Source: Rickettsiales bacterium
Lineage (GTDB): Bacteria > Pseudomonadota > Alphaproteobacteria > Rickettsiales > JABCZZ01
DNA length: 64,000 nucleotides
NCBI GenBank assembly: GCA_035765535.1
Contig: DASTXE010000006.1
Location: forward strand, 496,001 to 560,000
Reading direction: 5' to 3'
The notes beneath the pieces are model-generated. The model was not told where the DNA came from and searched no databases. It worked only from the letters and a program-made list of their open reading frames with translations. A program made the translations under genes and the position numbers. Each line of letters opens with the position of its first letter. Within the stretch, counting starts at the first letter, position 1. Of the stretch, positions 54,376 to 63,640 are shown piece by piece.

Positions 54376-54826
54376 CACAAGCGTCATCGCAGATCGCGAG
54401 CTTGTCATCACACGCATTTTCAATGCTCCCCGCACATTGGTGTTCAAAGCATGGTCAGACCCGGAACATAAAAAACACTGGCATGGGCCGGAAGGTTTCA
54501 CTGTGACGGATGCTACTGCCAATTTCAAACCCGGCGGCTCCTATCGCGCCTGCCTGAACGCGCCCGACGGCACGAAGCATTTTGTATGCGGCACCTATAA
54601 GGTGATAAAAGCACCGGAGAAACTTGTCTTCACTCATGGATGGGAAGATGAAAACGGCGAGTGCCCATACGAGACGCTCGTAACGATTACATTTACCGAT
54701 CTGGGTGAAAAAACGCGGATGGATTTCCATCAGGCCATCTTCCAATCGACCGAATCACGGGACGGACATAGCATGGGATGGAACAGCACGTTCGACCGTC
54801 TCGGCACTTACCTCGAAACTCTTTAA
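54359..54826 (+). CDS. SRPBCC/AHSA1-domain protein
   Basis: The 155-residue protein has the START-like AHSA1 pattern: LVITRIFNAPRTLVFKAWSDPEHKKHWHGPEGFT at the start, then GGSYRACLNAPDG and FTHGWEDENG, a hydrophobic ligand-binding fold. Such proteins co-occur with ArsR regulators and probably bind or modify small hydrophobic molecules. It overlaps the regulator by 17 bases, and the GST gene follows 19 bases later. Confidence 0.92.
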   Translation: MTATNNTSVIADRELVITRIFNAPRTLVFKAWSDPEHKKHWHGPEGFTVTDATANFKPGGSYRACLNAPDGTKHFVCGTYKVIKAPEKLVFTHGWEDENGECPYETLVTITFTDLGEKTRMDFHQAIFQSTESRDGHSMGWNSTFDRLGTYLETL

Positions 54827-54845
54827 TATTTAAAGGACTACACAC

Positions 54846-55469
54846 ATGAAGCTCTATTACTTCGAAGTACTGAATCCACGCAAAGCCTGCGCTGCCGCTA
54901 AATACCTGAATTCACCTGTTGAGTTCGTGCATGTCAATCTGGGCAAAGGCGAGCACAGGACGCCGGAATTTCTTGCCATGAATCCCAACGCTAAAGTGCC
55001 GGTATTGCAGGATGGGGATTACACACTATGGGAATCCAACGCTATCATATGCTATCTGTCGAATAAGGCTAAATCGGATCTGTGGCCGCAAGATGCACAG
55101 CGTCAGATCGAAGTGATAAAATGGCTGAACTGGGATAGCCAGCATTTTACCCGCGCTGCAGGAGCTCTGTATTTTGAATATTACATCAAGTCGATGTTCA
55201 ATCTCGGCCCGGTGGATGAAGCACTGGCAGCCGAATCGCAAAAAGAATTCGCCTATTTTGCCGCTGTGCTGGAGCAGCATCTAAAAGATCATAAATACCT
55301 GGTGGCGGACACATTGAGTGTGGCGGATTTCGCCGTCGGCATCACCCTGCCCTACGCAGATAAGATCCACTTACCGCTGGCAGACTTCCCGGCTATTCAG
55401 CGCTGGCACGACCGGCTTAACTCGCTGCCGGCATGGCGGGAACCGTTTCCGGAGCACTCGCAAAAATAA
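54846..55469 (+). CDS. Glutathione S-transferase
   Basis: The N-terminal thioredoxin-like domain has FEVLNPRKACAAAKYL, NPNAKVPVLQDGDYTLWESNAIICYLS, the usual glutathione-binding cis-Pro and ESNAI motif. The C-terminal helical domain contains VADTLSVADFAVGITLPYA. The 207-residue enzyme would conjugate or reduce with glutathione in the cytoplasm. It ends the ArsR-AHSA1-GST operon, suggesting response to a xenobiotic or internal electrophile. Confidence 0.93.
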   Translation: MKLYYFEVLNPRKACAAAKYLNSPVEFVHVNLGKGEHRTPEFLAMNPNAKVPVLQDGDYTLWESNAIICYLSNKAKSDLWPQDAQRQIEVIKWLNWDSQHFTRAAGALYFEYYIKSMFNLGPVDEALAAESQKEFAYFAAVLEQHLKDHKYLVADTLSVADFAVGITLPYADKIHLPLADFPAIQRWHDRLNSLPAWREPFPEHSQK

Positions 55470-55584
55470 CGGCTACAACCACTTATGTACTAGCAGACTA
55501 TACGACGAGGGGTAGAAAAACACTTCACAAATACCCGTAAACCATTATAGCTAATCGCTCTTTTAACGATGTAATGGATGTATA

Positions 55585-56937
55585 GTGGCCACCACATTGC
55601 AAGATAGCCTGTCTTCCTTTGGAATAACGCAAACAGAGCAGCAGATCGCCCTTCTCGATAATATGCTTCTTGATGGTTTGCTGCAACAAAGGGAAGTATG
55701 GGATAGCCTGCAGCGCATAAACCACCTTACCCCGATTAAACCCGGCGGTGCGGCGCAAGCGTACGACGTGCTCGCATCCGCCTTACAGGACGCCAGGGCA
55801 TATAATGTCGACCATTTTGACGCACGGAAGTTATTGAGCGCCGATCTTTCGGACGGTTTCTCAAAACAGGATTTGCAGGACTGGCTGACCTACAGTCGGC
55901 AGACTGCGTTTGGCCGCAGTAACGATATGGACTACAGGCACTTACCTGAAGATACAAGGCCGGAAGAAATACAAACGCGTTACTACGCAAATTCGCGTAT
56001 TCTTGGACGTGTTGACACGGTGAACGCACCGGCAGGCAAGCAATACGATGAAAGCTGGCTGCAATGCGCTTCCCGTATCCGTATTGCCAGCAGGCTGGAA
56101 AGCCTGCTCGAAGTAGATGGGGGAACAGACCAGGCAGCAGGCGACATACGTATTGCAACCGGAAAAGCGCGGGATGCGATGGTGCCCTTTGACGGTATCA
56201 CGATAAAAGATGGCGACAAGGTTGTCCAAACCGCCGTTGAAGAAGGAAAGACATATCTGACCGGACTCGCCCAAAGGCTTGGCCGGCCGATGGGAAATCC
56301 GCCATTTACTCCAGTCGATCCTGCTCGACCTGACGGCCAGCAGAAAGCAAATGTGGAACCCCCTCTAACCGAAACAGATATCGCATATGACATTATCAGC
56401 GAGCGAATACCCCCTGCCCGGATCATCCAGACCGGAAACGCAAACAACATCGGCTATTCCGGCAGAATAGACACATATTACTCGACTACGCCGCTTGCGG
56501 AACAACTGGTCAAAAGAATTGTCAGCGGCCAGTTTGATGATGGGCGCACACCTGACGCGGCAGGCAAAAAGCACATCGTGATCTTAAACGTTGCAGACCA
56601 GCCATTTATTCCACGTATGGATGCACAGGTGAAGCTTCTGGTCGCCAATGCACTCAAAAACGCAGGCCTGCAGGATCAGTGGCAGGTTGACATAGATACA
56701 ATCGGCAAAGGATGCAGTATAAACTCCATGCCCTTCATTCGCTCGGATGCTGCAGCATGGGCACAACAACAGCACGAAGTCATGCAAACGGGAGAGGATC
56801 GCAAACGTCCGCTGGAAGAACTCTTATTCCGAAACAAAAGCCTGCGCAATGAATGGGCACCGCCTCCATTTCCAAGCCTTGCAGAAAGAATACAATCACG
56901 TGGGCCAGGGCAAACTACCCGTGGCATAATCCGGTAG
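55585..56937 (+). CDS. Hypothetical protein, 450 aa
   Basis: I do not recognise this protein. It is soluble, with no signal peptide or membrane helix. Notable parts are a helical N-terminus (QDSLSSFGITQTEQQIALLDNMLL), a central stretch with Pro-rich linker (about residues 230-260), and KKHIVILNVADQPFIPRMDAQVKLLVANALKNAG, an alpha/beta-looking segment. The start is GTG 55585 with GGATG 6 bases upstream. It stands alone between the GST operon and the leftward acyltransferase, with which it is convergent. It could be an effector or cytoplasmic enzyme, but nothing points clearly. Confidence 0.6.
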   Translation: MATTLQDSLSSFGITQTEQQIALLDNMLLDGLLQQREVWDSLQRINHLTPIKPGGAAQAYDVLASALQDARAYNVDHFDARKLLSADLSDGFSKQDLQDWLTYSRQTAFGRSNDMDYRHLPEDTRPEEIQTRYYANSRILGRVDTVNAPAGKQYDESWLQCASRIRIASRLESLLEVDGGTDQAAGDIRIATGKARDAMVPFDGITIKDGDKVVQTAVEEGKTYLTGLAQRLGRPMGNPPFTPVDPARPDGQQKANVEPPLTETDIAYDIISERIPPARIIQTGNANNIGYSGRIDTYYSTTPLAEQLVKRIVSGQFDDGRTPDAAGKKHIVILNVADQPFIPRMDAQVKLLVANALKNAGLQDQWQVDIDTIGKGCSINSMPFIRSDAAAWAQQQHEVMQTGEDRKRPLEELLFRNKSLRNEWAPPPFPSLAERIQSRGPGQTTRGIIR

Positions 56938-56948
56938 TAATAAATACC

Positions 56949-58169
56949 TTACACGGCTGCTGGCATGGCAGGAGCCGTTTCCGGTACGCTCACAGCAGTA
57001 GCAGTCTGAGGTTCCGCATTACGGGTCTGGCCGAGCAGCCTGCCACCGTTCATGAGCGCAAAGCAGCGTGGAGCGAATTTCGCAAGCGCAAGCCCGCCGC
57101 CCGCGCCGATGAATACGGTGATGCTGACGCTGATGAAATAATGCACCATCATCCATGCATCACTGTCACCCGGCATGAATTTCCACACAACGCTTTTGAT
57201 AATGCCAAGCAGCGGCCAGTGCGCTGAATGCAGGAAGAACGCAACGCCCCCCAGGTTTGCAAGCGTTGCGCCGCGCTTCGTCTGTGCCAGGCGGTAAATA
57301 ATACCCCAGCAGCCTACAACGCCCAACAGACGCATGAGGCGTGTCGCAGCGTTAAGCCAGAACGGATAGACATGCTGGCTGAAATCAACAACATACGGTG
57401 CAAGCGCGCGCAGACCAGCAAGCATGATGAAAATAACCGCAGCCGATATCGCCACTTTAAGCGGCACAGTCAAAGGCAGACGTTTCTGGTGAATGAGCGC
57501 GCCGAGATAAAAGAAGAACGGCACGTCGCTGCGCACGAAGATTACCATGTCCCAGCCGCTGATCCAGATCGCACACAGCGCAGCTGCACCAAGCCACGGT
57601 GCGCGGCTGAGCAGTATCCAGTATAACGGACTGATAAGCGCCGTCAGGAATAAATCGCGCACAAACCAGAACTGAAACGCGATCGGGCTGTTGTCGCTGA
57701 TGGCGAAAATTGAATCCGCATAATTCTTCCAGTCCGCAGTGAAGAAATCGATATTGAAACGGTTTGCATGGCTGAACACAGAAGCATGCGGATTAAAATG
57801 AAATGCTGTGTAAATCAGCGCGAGGTAACCAAGATTCCATACTACCAGCGGCAGATACAAAGAGGTAAAACGGCGGCGCATCCTGCGGAAAATCGAAGGC
57901 CACGCATCTTCCGCCATAAAAGAAAAGAATAGCCAGCCGGAAACCATGCTGAGCAGCGGCACGGCGCTGAAGAAGAAAAACAGAATCGTGCTGTTGAGCC
58001 AGGTGACGAAACGATGTTCATGCACATCCAGTCCTTCGAACGGTATGGCAAGCGAATTCGGGAACAGATCGTAATGCAGGAACACCAGCCCCACAATCAG
58101 CACAATGCGCGAAAGGCCGATGGCACGCGAAATCTGCGTCATCGAAAGCCCGTGCGGTGTATCAGTCAT
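56949..58169 (-). CDS. Acyltransferase-3 family membrane protein
   Basis: A polytopic inner-membrane protein of 406 residues with about ten helices. The N-terminal GLSRIVLIVGLVFLHYDLFP with a His in the first helix, and the following large hydrophobic pattern, fit the acyltransferase 3 (OafA-like) family that O-acetylates or succinylates surface polysaccharides. FWFVRDLFLTALISPL is a typical internal block. It is the last gene of the leftward exopolysaccharide operon and probably decorates that polymer. Confidence 0.85.
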   Translation of the reverse strand: MTDTPHGLSMTQISRAIGLSRIVLIVGLVFLHYDLFPNSLAIPFEGLDVHEHRFVTWLNSTILFFFFSAVPLLSMVSGWLFFSFMAEDAWPSIFRRMRRRFTSLYLPLVVWNLGYLALIYTAFHFNPHASVFSHANRFNIDFFTADWKNYADSIFAISDNSPIAFQFWFVRDLFLTALISPLYWILLSRAPWLGAAALCAIWISGWDMVIFVRSDVPFFFYLGALIHQKRLPLTVPLKVAISAAVIFIMLAGLRALAPYVVDFSQHVYPFWLNAATRLMRLLGVVGCWGIIYRLAQTKRGATLANLGGVAFFLHSAHWPLLGIIKSVVWKFMPGDSDAWMMVHYFISVSITVFIGAGGGLALAKFAPRCFALMNGGRLLGQTRNAEPQTATAVSVPETAPAMPAAV

Positions 58170-58273
58170 ACCATACCCAATCTTTTATAACCTAAATGTC
58201 TGCCCCCGGAGGAGCAAAGCGACGACTGGCGACCAAGCGGGAGCGCAGGCTGCGTGCCGCTTAAACGCCATTA

Positions 58274-59275
58274 TTAATAAAAATACCGATTCTCACGGCC
58301 TCGATCTCTCCAAGCCCTCGCCAGTCCGCCCGCCAGCGTTTCGCGTGTAACGATATAACGCGGGCTGATCGTTCCGCCGAAATCGGTGAAGAACAATACG
58401 GCATTGGCATGATTAATTCCGTCGAAATCGAAGACGAGACCGCGCGAAGCGGCATCCTTGAGCGCTTCCCATACAATCAGGCTGATGGCGCCATTATGCG
58501 CCGTCATGGTGCGTGAAGACATAAAGTAGAAATACGATTTCGCATCCCAGATAAAGAACACGGCTGCTGTAAGATCGCCGTTCTGGTCCTTGGTGGCGTA
58601 AATACGTCCCTGCTTGCGGTTGATGCTGGTCTGGATCAGGTCGCAGCATAACTGCTGCTCACAGACATTTTCCGTACCGCGCTTCTGAAGGTTGCTGTCA
58701 TAGAAACGCCAGAATTCCTGTGCATCCTCAATCTCGCATACCGTATGCAGCTTCTGCGCCTGGCGGATCTTCTGGCGCTTGCTGGTGCGCAACTGCTTCC
58801 ACAATGCGTCTTCCGGCTGCGGAAGAATTTCATGCGTGAACTGCACATTCGTCATGAATTTTTCCTGCTGGAACGCAATCGTATCTGTAATGTCGCGGTG
58901 GCATTTATACTGGTAAAGCGAAGCCTTCGGTAATTGCGTAATCAGTTCACGCGTAATCGTAGCCTTGCGCAGGAAACGCGTAGCATAGCTTCCATCACCT
59001 TCCACAATCGCAGGACCCACAAAATGCGTCATCGGCGGCATGATGCTGTAATTCATGCCAAGGCGTTTGCGCGGAAAGTAAGGCAACCTGCCAACCACTT
59101 CGCCATGCTCGCTCGTTTCGACATAATTGAAATTACCTTTAGTCGCGATCTCAAGCCACCAGGGCTGGTGAAACACCGTCGGAGCGAGCGGATCGAAAGC
59201 AGGCACGCGCTGCTGCGGCTCTTCCTGCTGCTGCGTTGTAGGAAAGGCGATAACATTTTCAGGTTTGTTGCTCAT
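58274..59275 (-). CDS. FemAB/GNAT-like acyltransferase
   Basis: The 333-residue protein has two GNAT-like halves, the second with LWKQLRTSKRQKIRQAQK, then AVFFIWDAKSYFYFMSSRTMTAHNGAISLIVWEALKDAASRGLVFDFDGI, the block typical of FemAB-like enzymes of exopolysaccharide loci. Such enzymes transfer aminoacyl or acyl groups. Its ATG overlaps the galE stop (4 bases), so it is part of the leftward operon and may modify the polymer's sugars. Confidence 0.82.
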   Translation of the reverse strand: MSNKPENVIAFPTTQQQEEPQQRVPAFDPLAPTVFHQPWWLEIATKGNFNYVETSEHGEVVGRLPYFPRKRLGMNYSIMPPMTHFVGPAIVEGDGSYATRFLRKATITRELITQLPKASLYQYKCHRDITDTIAFQQEKFMTNVQFTHEILPQPEDALWKQLRTSKRQKIRQAQKLHTVCEIEDAQEFWRFYDSNLQKRGTENVCEQQLCCDLIQTSINRKQGRIYATKDQNGDLTAAVFFIWDAKSYFYFMSSRTMTAHNGAISLIVWEALKDAASRGLVFDFDGINHANAVLFFTDFGGTISPRYIVTRETLAGGLARAWRDRGRENRYFY

Positions 59276-60258
59276 GCGCTCCTCTGCAATTGAACGTGGT
59301 GCCAGCGATAGGCGGAACTGACGATCGTATTGATATCGGCATAGCGGGGATTCCAGCCGAGTTGCGCCTTGGCGCTTGCGCTGTCGGCCACAAGCCGCGT
59401 GGGATCTCCGGCACGACGCGGCGCAAAGCGATGCGGCACGGGCCAGCCATTATTCGCAAAGCACGCCAGCACTTCGCCAATGGAAGTCCCCACCCCATTA
59501 CCGAGATTATAAGCCGCAGGCGCAGCACCTTCGAGCAACGCGCGTATAGCCAGCACATGCGCGGATGCAAGATCCTGCACATGAATATAGTCACGTAGCG
59601 CCGTGCCATCCGGCGTCGGATAATCATTGCCGAAAATTTCCAGCATCGGCCCGCGTCCGAGTGAAGCCATGCAGGCACGCGGAATCAGATGGCTTTCCGG
59701 CTCGTGCGCTTCGCCGATATCGCCGTCCAGTGACGCTCCGGCCGCATTGAAATAGCGCAACGCCATCCAGGCCGGACCGCCTGCATGGTGAAAATCCTGC
59801 AGCATGCGCTCGAATGCGCGCTTTGACCAGCCATACGGATTCTTTGGCTCCAGCGGATGGGTTTCCGCAATCGGCACCATGACGGGTTCGCCGTAAACCG
59901 CTGCTGTAGAAGAAAACACAAATGCCTTCACACCGCAGGCACGTAGCGTATGCAGGAACGGGATCTTGCGCGCGAAATTATTGTCGTAGTATTTGAGGGG
60001 ATCAGCAACCGACTCCGCCACCTCGATCGAACCGGCCAGATCGATCACGGCACGAATATTATACTGGCTGACCGCCTGTTCCACCGCCTGCACATTGGAA
60101 ACGCAAGCCTCGACCAGCGGCCCCCAGCGCACGAAATCGCGATAGCCGGTGCACAAATTATCCAGCACCACAGGCTTATAACCGTTAGCCGCTAGCTCCT
60201 TGCATACATGCGCGCCGATATACCCCGCACCGCCTGCAACCAGAACTGACTCAGACAT
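59272..60258 (-). CDS. galE: UDP-glucose 4-epimerase
   Basis: GalE interconverts UDP-glucose and UDP-galactose to supply sugar donors. The 328-residue protein is an extended SDR: VAGGAGYIGAHV NAD-binding motif near the N-terminus, FSSTAAVYG with the catalytic Ser, and the catalytic pair in PYGWSKRAFE (Tyr-x3-Lys; here YGWSK). The substrate blocks RYFNAAGA and DGTALRDYIHVQDLA are present. ATG 60258 has AAAGGGTGAAG upstream. The end overlaps the FemAB-like gene. Confidence 0.93.
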   Translation of the reverse strand: MSESVLVAGGAGYIGAHVCKELAANGYKPVVLDNLCTGYRDFVRWGPLVEACVSNVQAVEQAVSQYNIRAVIDLAGSIEVAESVADPLKYYDNNFARKIPFLHTLRACGVKAFVFSSTAAVYGEPVMVPIAETHPLEPKNPYGWSKRAFERMLQDFHHAGGPAWMALRYFNAAGASLDGDIGEAHEPESHLIPRACMASLGRGPMLEIFGNDYPTPDGTALRDYIHVQDLASAHVLAIRALLEGAAPAAYNLGNGVGTSIGEVLACFANNGWPVPHRFAPRRAGDPTRLVADSASAKAQLGWNPRYADINTIVSSAYRWHHVQLQRSA

Positions 60259-60283
60259 GTCTTCACCCTTTCTTTTATCGTTC

Positions 60284-60369
60284 CTGCTCCGGCCTCCTGG
60301 CCTTCGCAATGAACCTAACGCCTTCGGCGACTGAAGAAATGCGGCCTTCTGGCCGCAATTCCTGTCCCC
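60284..60369. repeat. Cluster of small hairpins between galE and glycosyltransferase
   Basis: Short inverted repeats are clustered here: TGCGGCC-TTCT-GGCCGCA (60340-60357), CGCC-TTC-GGCG (60319-60329 area) and GGCC-TCCT-GGCC. They may stabilise or attenuate the leftward transcript. No gene is present. Confidence 0.5.
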
Positions 60370-61605
60370 TTATTCTTTCTTGTTACCAGCAATGACCTTG
60401 CGGTATTGTTTCAGATAACCTTCTACCATCTGTTCAACACTCGAACGCTCCACCAGCTGTTGCGCATTCTGCGCAAATGTAGCAGGCAGCGCGTCATCAT
60501 CAATGAAGCGGCGCATCGCCTGCGCCAGCGATGCAGGATTGCCCGGTTCGAATAGCAGACCCGTCTTTTCATGCGCCACGAATTCCGGTATCGCGCCGAT
60601 ATTGCTGCCGATCACACCGATACCGTAAGCCGCCGCTTCCACAATCACCACCGGAGCATTTTCATACCACAGCGACGGCAAGATTAAACAGTCCGCAGCA
60701 CGGAAAGTCGCTGTTTTTTCTTCCCCCTGGATATACCCCAAAAGACGAATGCGCGAATCGGAAGCAGCCGCTTCGTGGAACGCAGGCTCAAGCTCACCTT
60801 TACCCGCAACGCACAGCTCAAATTTTACTTCCGGCGGCAGCAGCTTCACGGCATCCAGCAGCACCTGGCAGCCTTTTTCCGGCGTCATGCGTGCCGCAAA
60901 CAAGAAACGGCGTACCGCTCCTGCTTCGCGCTGCCGCACCACCGGCGCCGGCAGAGGTATGCCGTTCGGAACAACCGCGGTCTGTGCCACAGCTAGCCCA
61001 GATTCTTTGTGCTTCTCCAGCAAAAACTGCGACGGACTGCAAAACAGATTTACATCGCGCGCCGTGCTCAAATGCCAGCTGCGAAACACGCGGCATCCTG
61101 CTTTCGGCTTCGTGCAGATCTTCAATGAGCGATCCAGCAGGACCGAGCGCGGACACAGCAGATGATAATCATGCGCCGTATGCACCACAGGAATGTTATG
61201 CTCACGCGCACGCCGCCAGATGGCAGCCGACAGCCCGTCAATCAGATGGGAATGCACCACATCCGGTTTGCGTTCCTGCAGGATGGCATTAAAACGCTTT
61301 CCCGCATCAAGATTCCATGCGTCACGTAAATGCCATAACGCTTTTTGCCAGCCGGGGCGCTTTCCACGCGTCCAGTGCCAGTAGAGATTCTTCGGAAAGA
61401 AACGGATAACTTCCACCCCATTGCGCGTCTCCACCGGATAAGGCTCCATCTCCGGCCCACAGGTAGAAACCACAGTGACTCTGTTTCCCCGCTTCGCCAG
61501 TCCTTCCGCCAGATACTGCACGATCAGCTCCGCCCCACCTGCCATGATCGGCGGGTAGATATTATTCGCGATCAGGATATGGAGTCCGCTGTCCTGCTGC
61601 ATCAT
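60370..61605 (-). CDS. Family 4-type glycosyltransferase
   Basis: A GT-B enzyme of 411 residues that adds a sugar from a nucleotide donor to the growing lipid-linked repeat. The N-terminal domain has ILIANNIYPPIMAGGAELIVQYLAEGLAKRG, then VVHSHLIDGLSAA and HDYHLLCPRSVLLDR. The C-terminal domain has RFLFAARMTPEKGCQVLLDAVKLLP and NAPVVIVEAAAYGIGVIGSNIGAIPEFV, the EX7E-like donor-binding block. Its start overlaps the stop of the BY-kinase-like gene by 4 bases. Confidence 0.93.
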   Translation of the reverse strand: MMQQDSGLHILIANNIYPPIMAGGAELIVQYLAEGLAKRGNRVTVVSTCGPEMEPYPVETRNGVEVIRFFPKNLYWHWTRGKRPGWQKALWHLRDAWNLDAGKRFNAILQERKPDVVHSHLIDGLSAAIWRRAREHNIPVVHTAHDYHLLCPRSVLLDRSLKICTKPKAGCRVFRSWHLSTARDVNLFCSPSQFLLEKHKESGLAVAQTAVVPNGIPLPAPVVRQREAGAVRRFLFAARMTPEKGCQVLLDAVKLLPPEVKFELCVAGKGELEPAFHEAAASDSRIRLLGYIQGEEKTATFRAADCLILPSLWYENAPVVIVEAAAYGIGVIGSNIGAIPEFVAHEKTGLLFEPGNPASLAQAMRRFIDDDALPATFAQNAQQLVERSSVEQMVEGYLKQYRKVIAGNKKE

Positions 61606-62357
61606 ACTTCGTCATGCGGATACAGAATGCGGTAAAGGAACTTGGGAATATAGAAACGACGTTTGCTAAGCACCGAACCGATCACATTGCCGCCACCCGA
61701 TTCCAGCATACGTTTGGTTTCCAGTACCACCGGTGCGCGCGTGCGCTCGGCTTCAACCACGAGAATCGAACCATCAGCAAGTTTCGCAAATGCGATGCCG
61801 AACGCGTCTTTCAGCACACCCTGCGAATCAATCACAATAAAATCGAACATCGGCTTCATATGCTCGATCGCTTCTTCCATCACATTCAGCGACGCGGGCG
61901 GCAGTTCATTCTCGCCGCGCTCATGCAGCCTTGCGAGATAAAGCTCCGTGCCATTCGCCTGCGCCAGCGCCTCATAAGGCGGGCGACCGCTGAGCAGCAT
62001 CGTTTCCAGCGGAATACCTACATCTTCCGGAAGTATAGCCGATGTGCTGGCCTGGCTCGCGCTGGTGTCGATAAATAATACGCGTTTGCCCATCATGCGC
62101 GCGGCAATCACAGCCATCTCAAACGCAACGGTGCTTGCACCTTCACCTTTATAAGCGCTTACAAACTGAATTACACGGCATTGACGGTCCGGCAGAGCCG
62201 TTTCGATATTGCGGTAAAGCTTGGCCAGCTCACCATATGGCAGGCTGAGCCCAAGGTCGATAATAGTGGAATTGACATTATGCGGAACGATCGAATTGCC
62301 CGGCATGTGATCCTGATCATTATTGTTAGCAACTGTCATTCGGATAGGCATCGGCAT
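61602..62357 (-). CDS. BY-kinase-like (CpsD/ExoP-type) P-loop protein with altered Walker A
   Basis: The 251-residue protein has the layout of CpsD-type tyrosine-kinase ATPases that work with Wzz proteins: an N-terminal helix (YGELAKLYRNIETAL), the loop QFVSAYKGEGASTVAFEMA, the Walker A' VLFIDTSAS, and MFDFIVIDSQG. The usual GEGKST lysine is replaced by alanine (GEGAST), so catalytic activity is doubtful. The C-terminus RRFYIPKFLYRILYP has three tyrosines. ATG 62357 follows AAGGAAGGA; the longer frame from 62390 is not needed. It is next to the Wzz gene (1 base between). Confidence 0.82.
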   Translation of the reverse strand: MPMPIRMTVANNNDQDHMPGNSIVPHNVNSTIIDLGLSLPYGELAKLYRNIETALPDRQCRVIQFVSAYKGEGASTVAFEMAVIAARMMGKRVLFIDTSASQASTSAILPEDVGIPLETMLLSGRPPYEALAQANGTELYLARLHERGENELPPASLNVMEEAIEHMKPMFDFIVIDSQGVLKDAFGIAFAKLADGSILVVEAERTRAPVVLETKRMLESGGGNVIGSVLSKRRFYIPKFLYRILYPHDEV

Positions 62358-62358
62358 A

Positions 62359-63621
62359 TTACATCCTTCCTTTACGATTGCGGCGAGCATTGAAGGTCGC
62401 CATCACTGGCACACCAACGGCCTGCGCAAGCTGTTCCGGCGTTGTAAAGCGTGCATCATAAGCTTCGAGCGTCAGTGCAATGCCGATGCTTGCTACAATT
62501 CCCGTAAGCAGACTGAGAATTAGCACAAGACCTTTGCGCGGATAAGCGGGCTTCAGCGGAACCACCGGCTCATCCACCACCGATACCGAAGTAATGTTCT
62601 TGCGGCTGAGCTTGTCGTTAATACGCGCTTCTTCGCTATGGGCTTCATAGTTCTTATAGTTTCTTTCATCGATCTCTACCTGGCGGGTCAGATCGTCATA
62701 TTGTTTGCGCTGGCTCTCCAGCTGGGTGATACGCTTATCGAGTGCGCCTGTAGCTCTCGCAGACTTGGCATGAATCTCTGCCTGACGCATGTGCAGCTGC
62801 TGTTGTGCCAATTCCACTGCCGCATGCGCTTTCAGCACCTGCGGGCTGTCGGGGCGGTACACCATGCGCAGCCTTTTTTCTTCCGACTGCAGATCGGACA
62901 ATTTGTCCCATGCGTCGTCGGTAGGTTCAAGCGCCACGGTGCCTGCATCGCTGCGCTGGCGCAGCAGCTCTTCAAGCTCACCGTTCATGGAAGAAATACC
63001 CTTCTGGGCTTTAAATGTTTCAAGCGCGCGCTGCGATGCTTCCAGCTTCACACGCGCCTGCTTGGTTTGTTCTTCCAGGAATACAGTCTGCGGATTGTTA
63101 TAGATTCCCGACTGTTTTGCGATAAAAGCTTCCATGAGCTTATGCACGAACTGCGCCGCCACTTCCGGGTTACGGTTGTCGAGCTTAATATCGATCACGT
63201 TGCTCATCTGGCCGGATTTGATAATCAGGTCACCCTTGGCAAGCTTGCGCACGGCAACTTCCACAGGCAAATCCTTCCCCATCACCTGCGCGGTAATGCC
63301 GGGATAAAGATTTTCTGCTCCAACATCCTTCACCACGGAAGCAATCAGGTCGTGACTTTGCAGAATATCCATATCCGACTGCATGATCTCGCGCCGGTCG
63401 TCCTGCGAAATCACACCGCCATCATTGTCGGTGCTGCTGATCTGCGAAGACATGCTGCGACCGAATTTCACCAGTACGCTGCCGCCAACTTCATAAACCG
63501 GTTTGGCAAGAAAAGCGTAAGTAGCACCGCCCAGCACAATCGTCAGGAACAGCACGCTGCACTTTCCGCCCTGCCGGAAGAAATTGCTCAGCAGGCCGCG
63601 TGTGGTGAATTCTATCTGCAT
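62359..63621 (-). CDS. Wzz/GumC-family polysaccharide chain-length protein
   Basis: A 420-residue inner-membrane protein with two helices (CSVLFLTIVLGGATYAFL near residue 20-38 and VLILSLLTGIVASIGIALTL near 370-390). Between them is a periplasmic coiled coil (about residues 175-330). VYEVGGSVLVKFGR and PLKPAYPRKG are Wzz blocks, the latter the proline-rich segment before the second helix. It controls polymer length and links polymerisation to Wza-type export. It precedes the BY-kinase-like gene by 1 base and follows the Wza-like gene by 19. Confidence 0.92.
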   Translation of the reverse strand: MQIEFTTRGLLSNFFRQGGKCSVLFLTIVLGGATYAFLAKPVYEVGGSVLVKFGRSMSSQISSTDNDGGVISQDDRREIMQSDMDILQSHDLIASVVKDVGAENLYPGITAQVMGKDLPVEVAVRKLAKGDLIIKSGQMSNVIDIKLDNRNPEVAAQFVHKLMEAFIAKQSGIYNNPQTVFLEEQTKQARVKLEASQRALETFKAQKGISSMNGELEELLRQRSDAGTVALEPTDDAWDKLSDLQSEEKRLRMVYRPDSPQVLKAHAAVELAQQQLHMRQAEIHAKSARATGALDKRITQLESQRKQYDDLTRQVEIDERNYKNYEAHSEEARINDKLSRKNITSVSVVDEPVVPLKPAYPRKGLVLILSLLTGIVASIGIALTLEAYDARFTTPEQLAQAVGVPVMATFNARRNRKGRM

Positions 63622-63640
63622 AGCAAACCTATGTTAAGAA

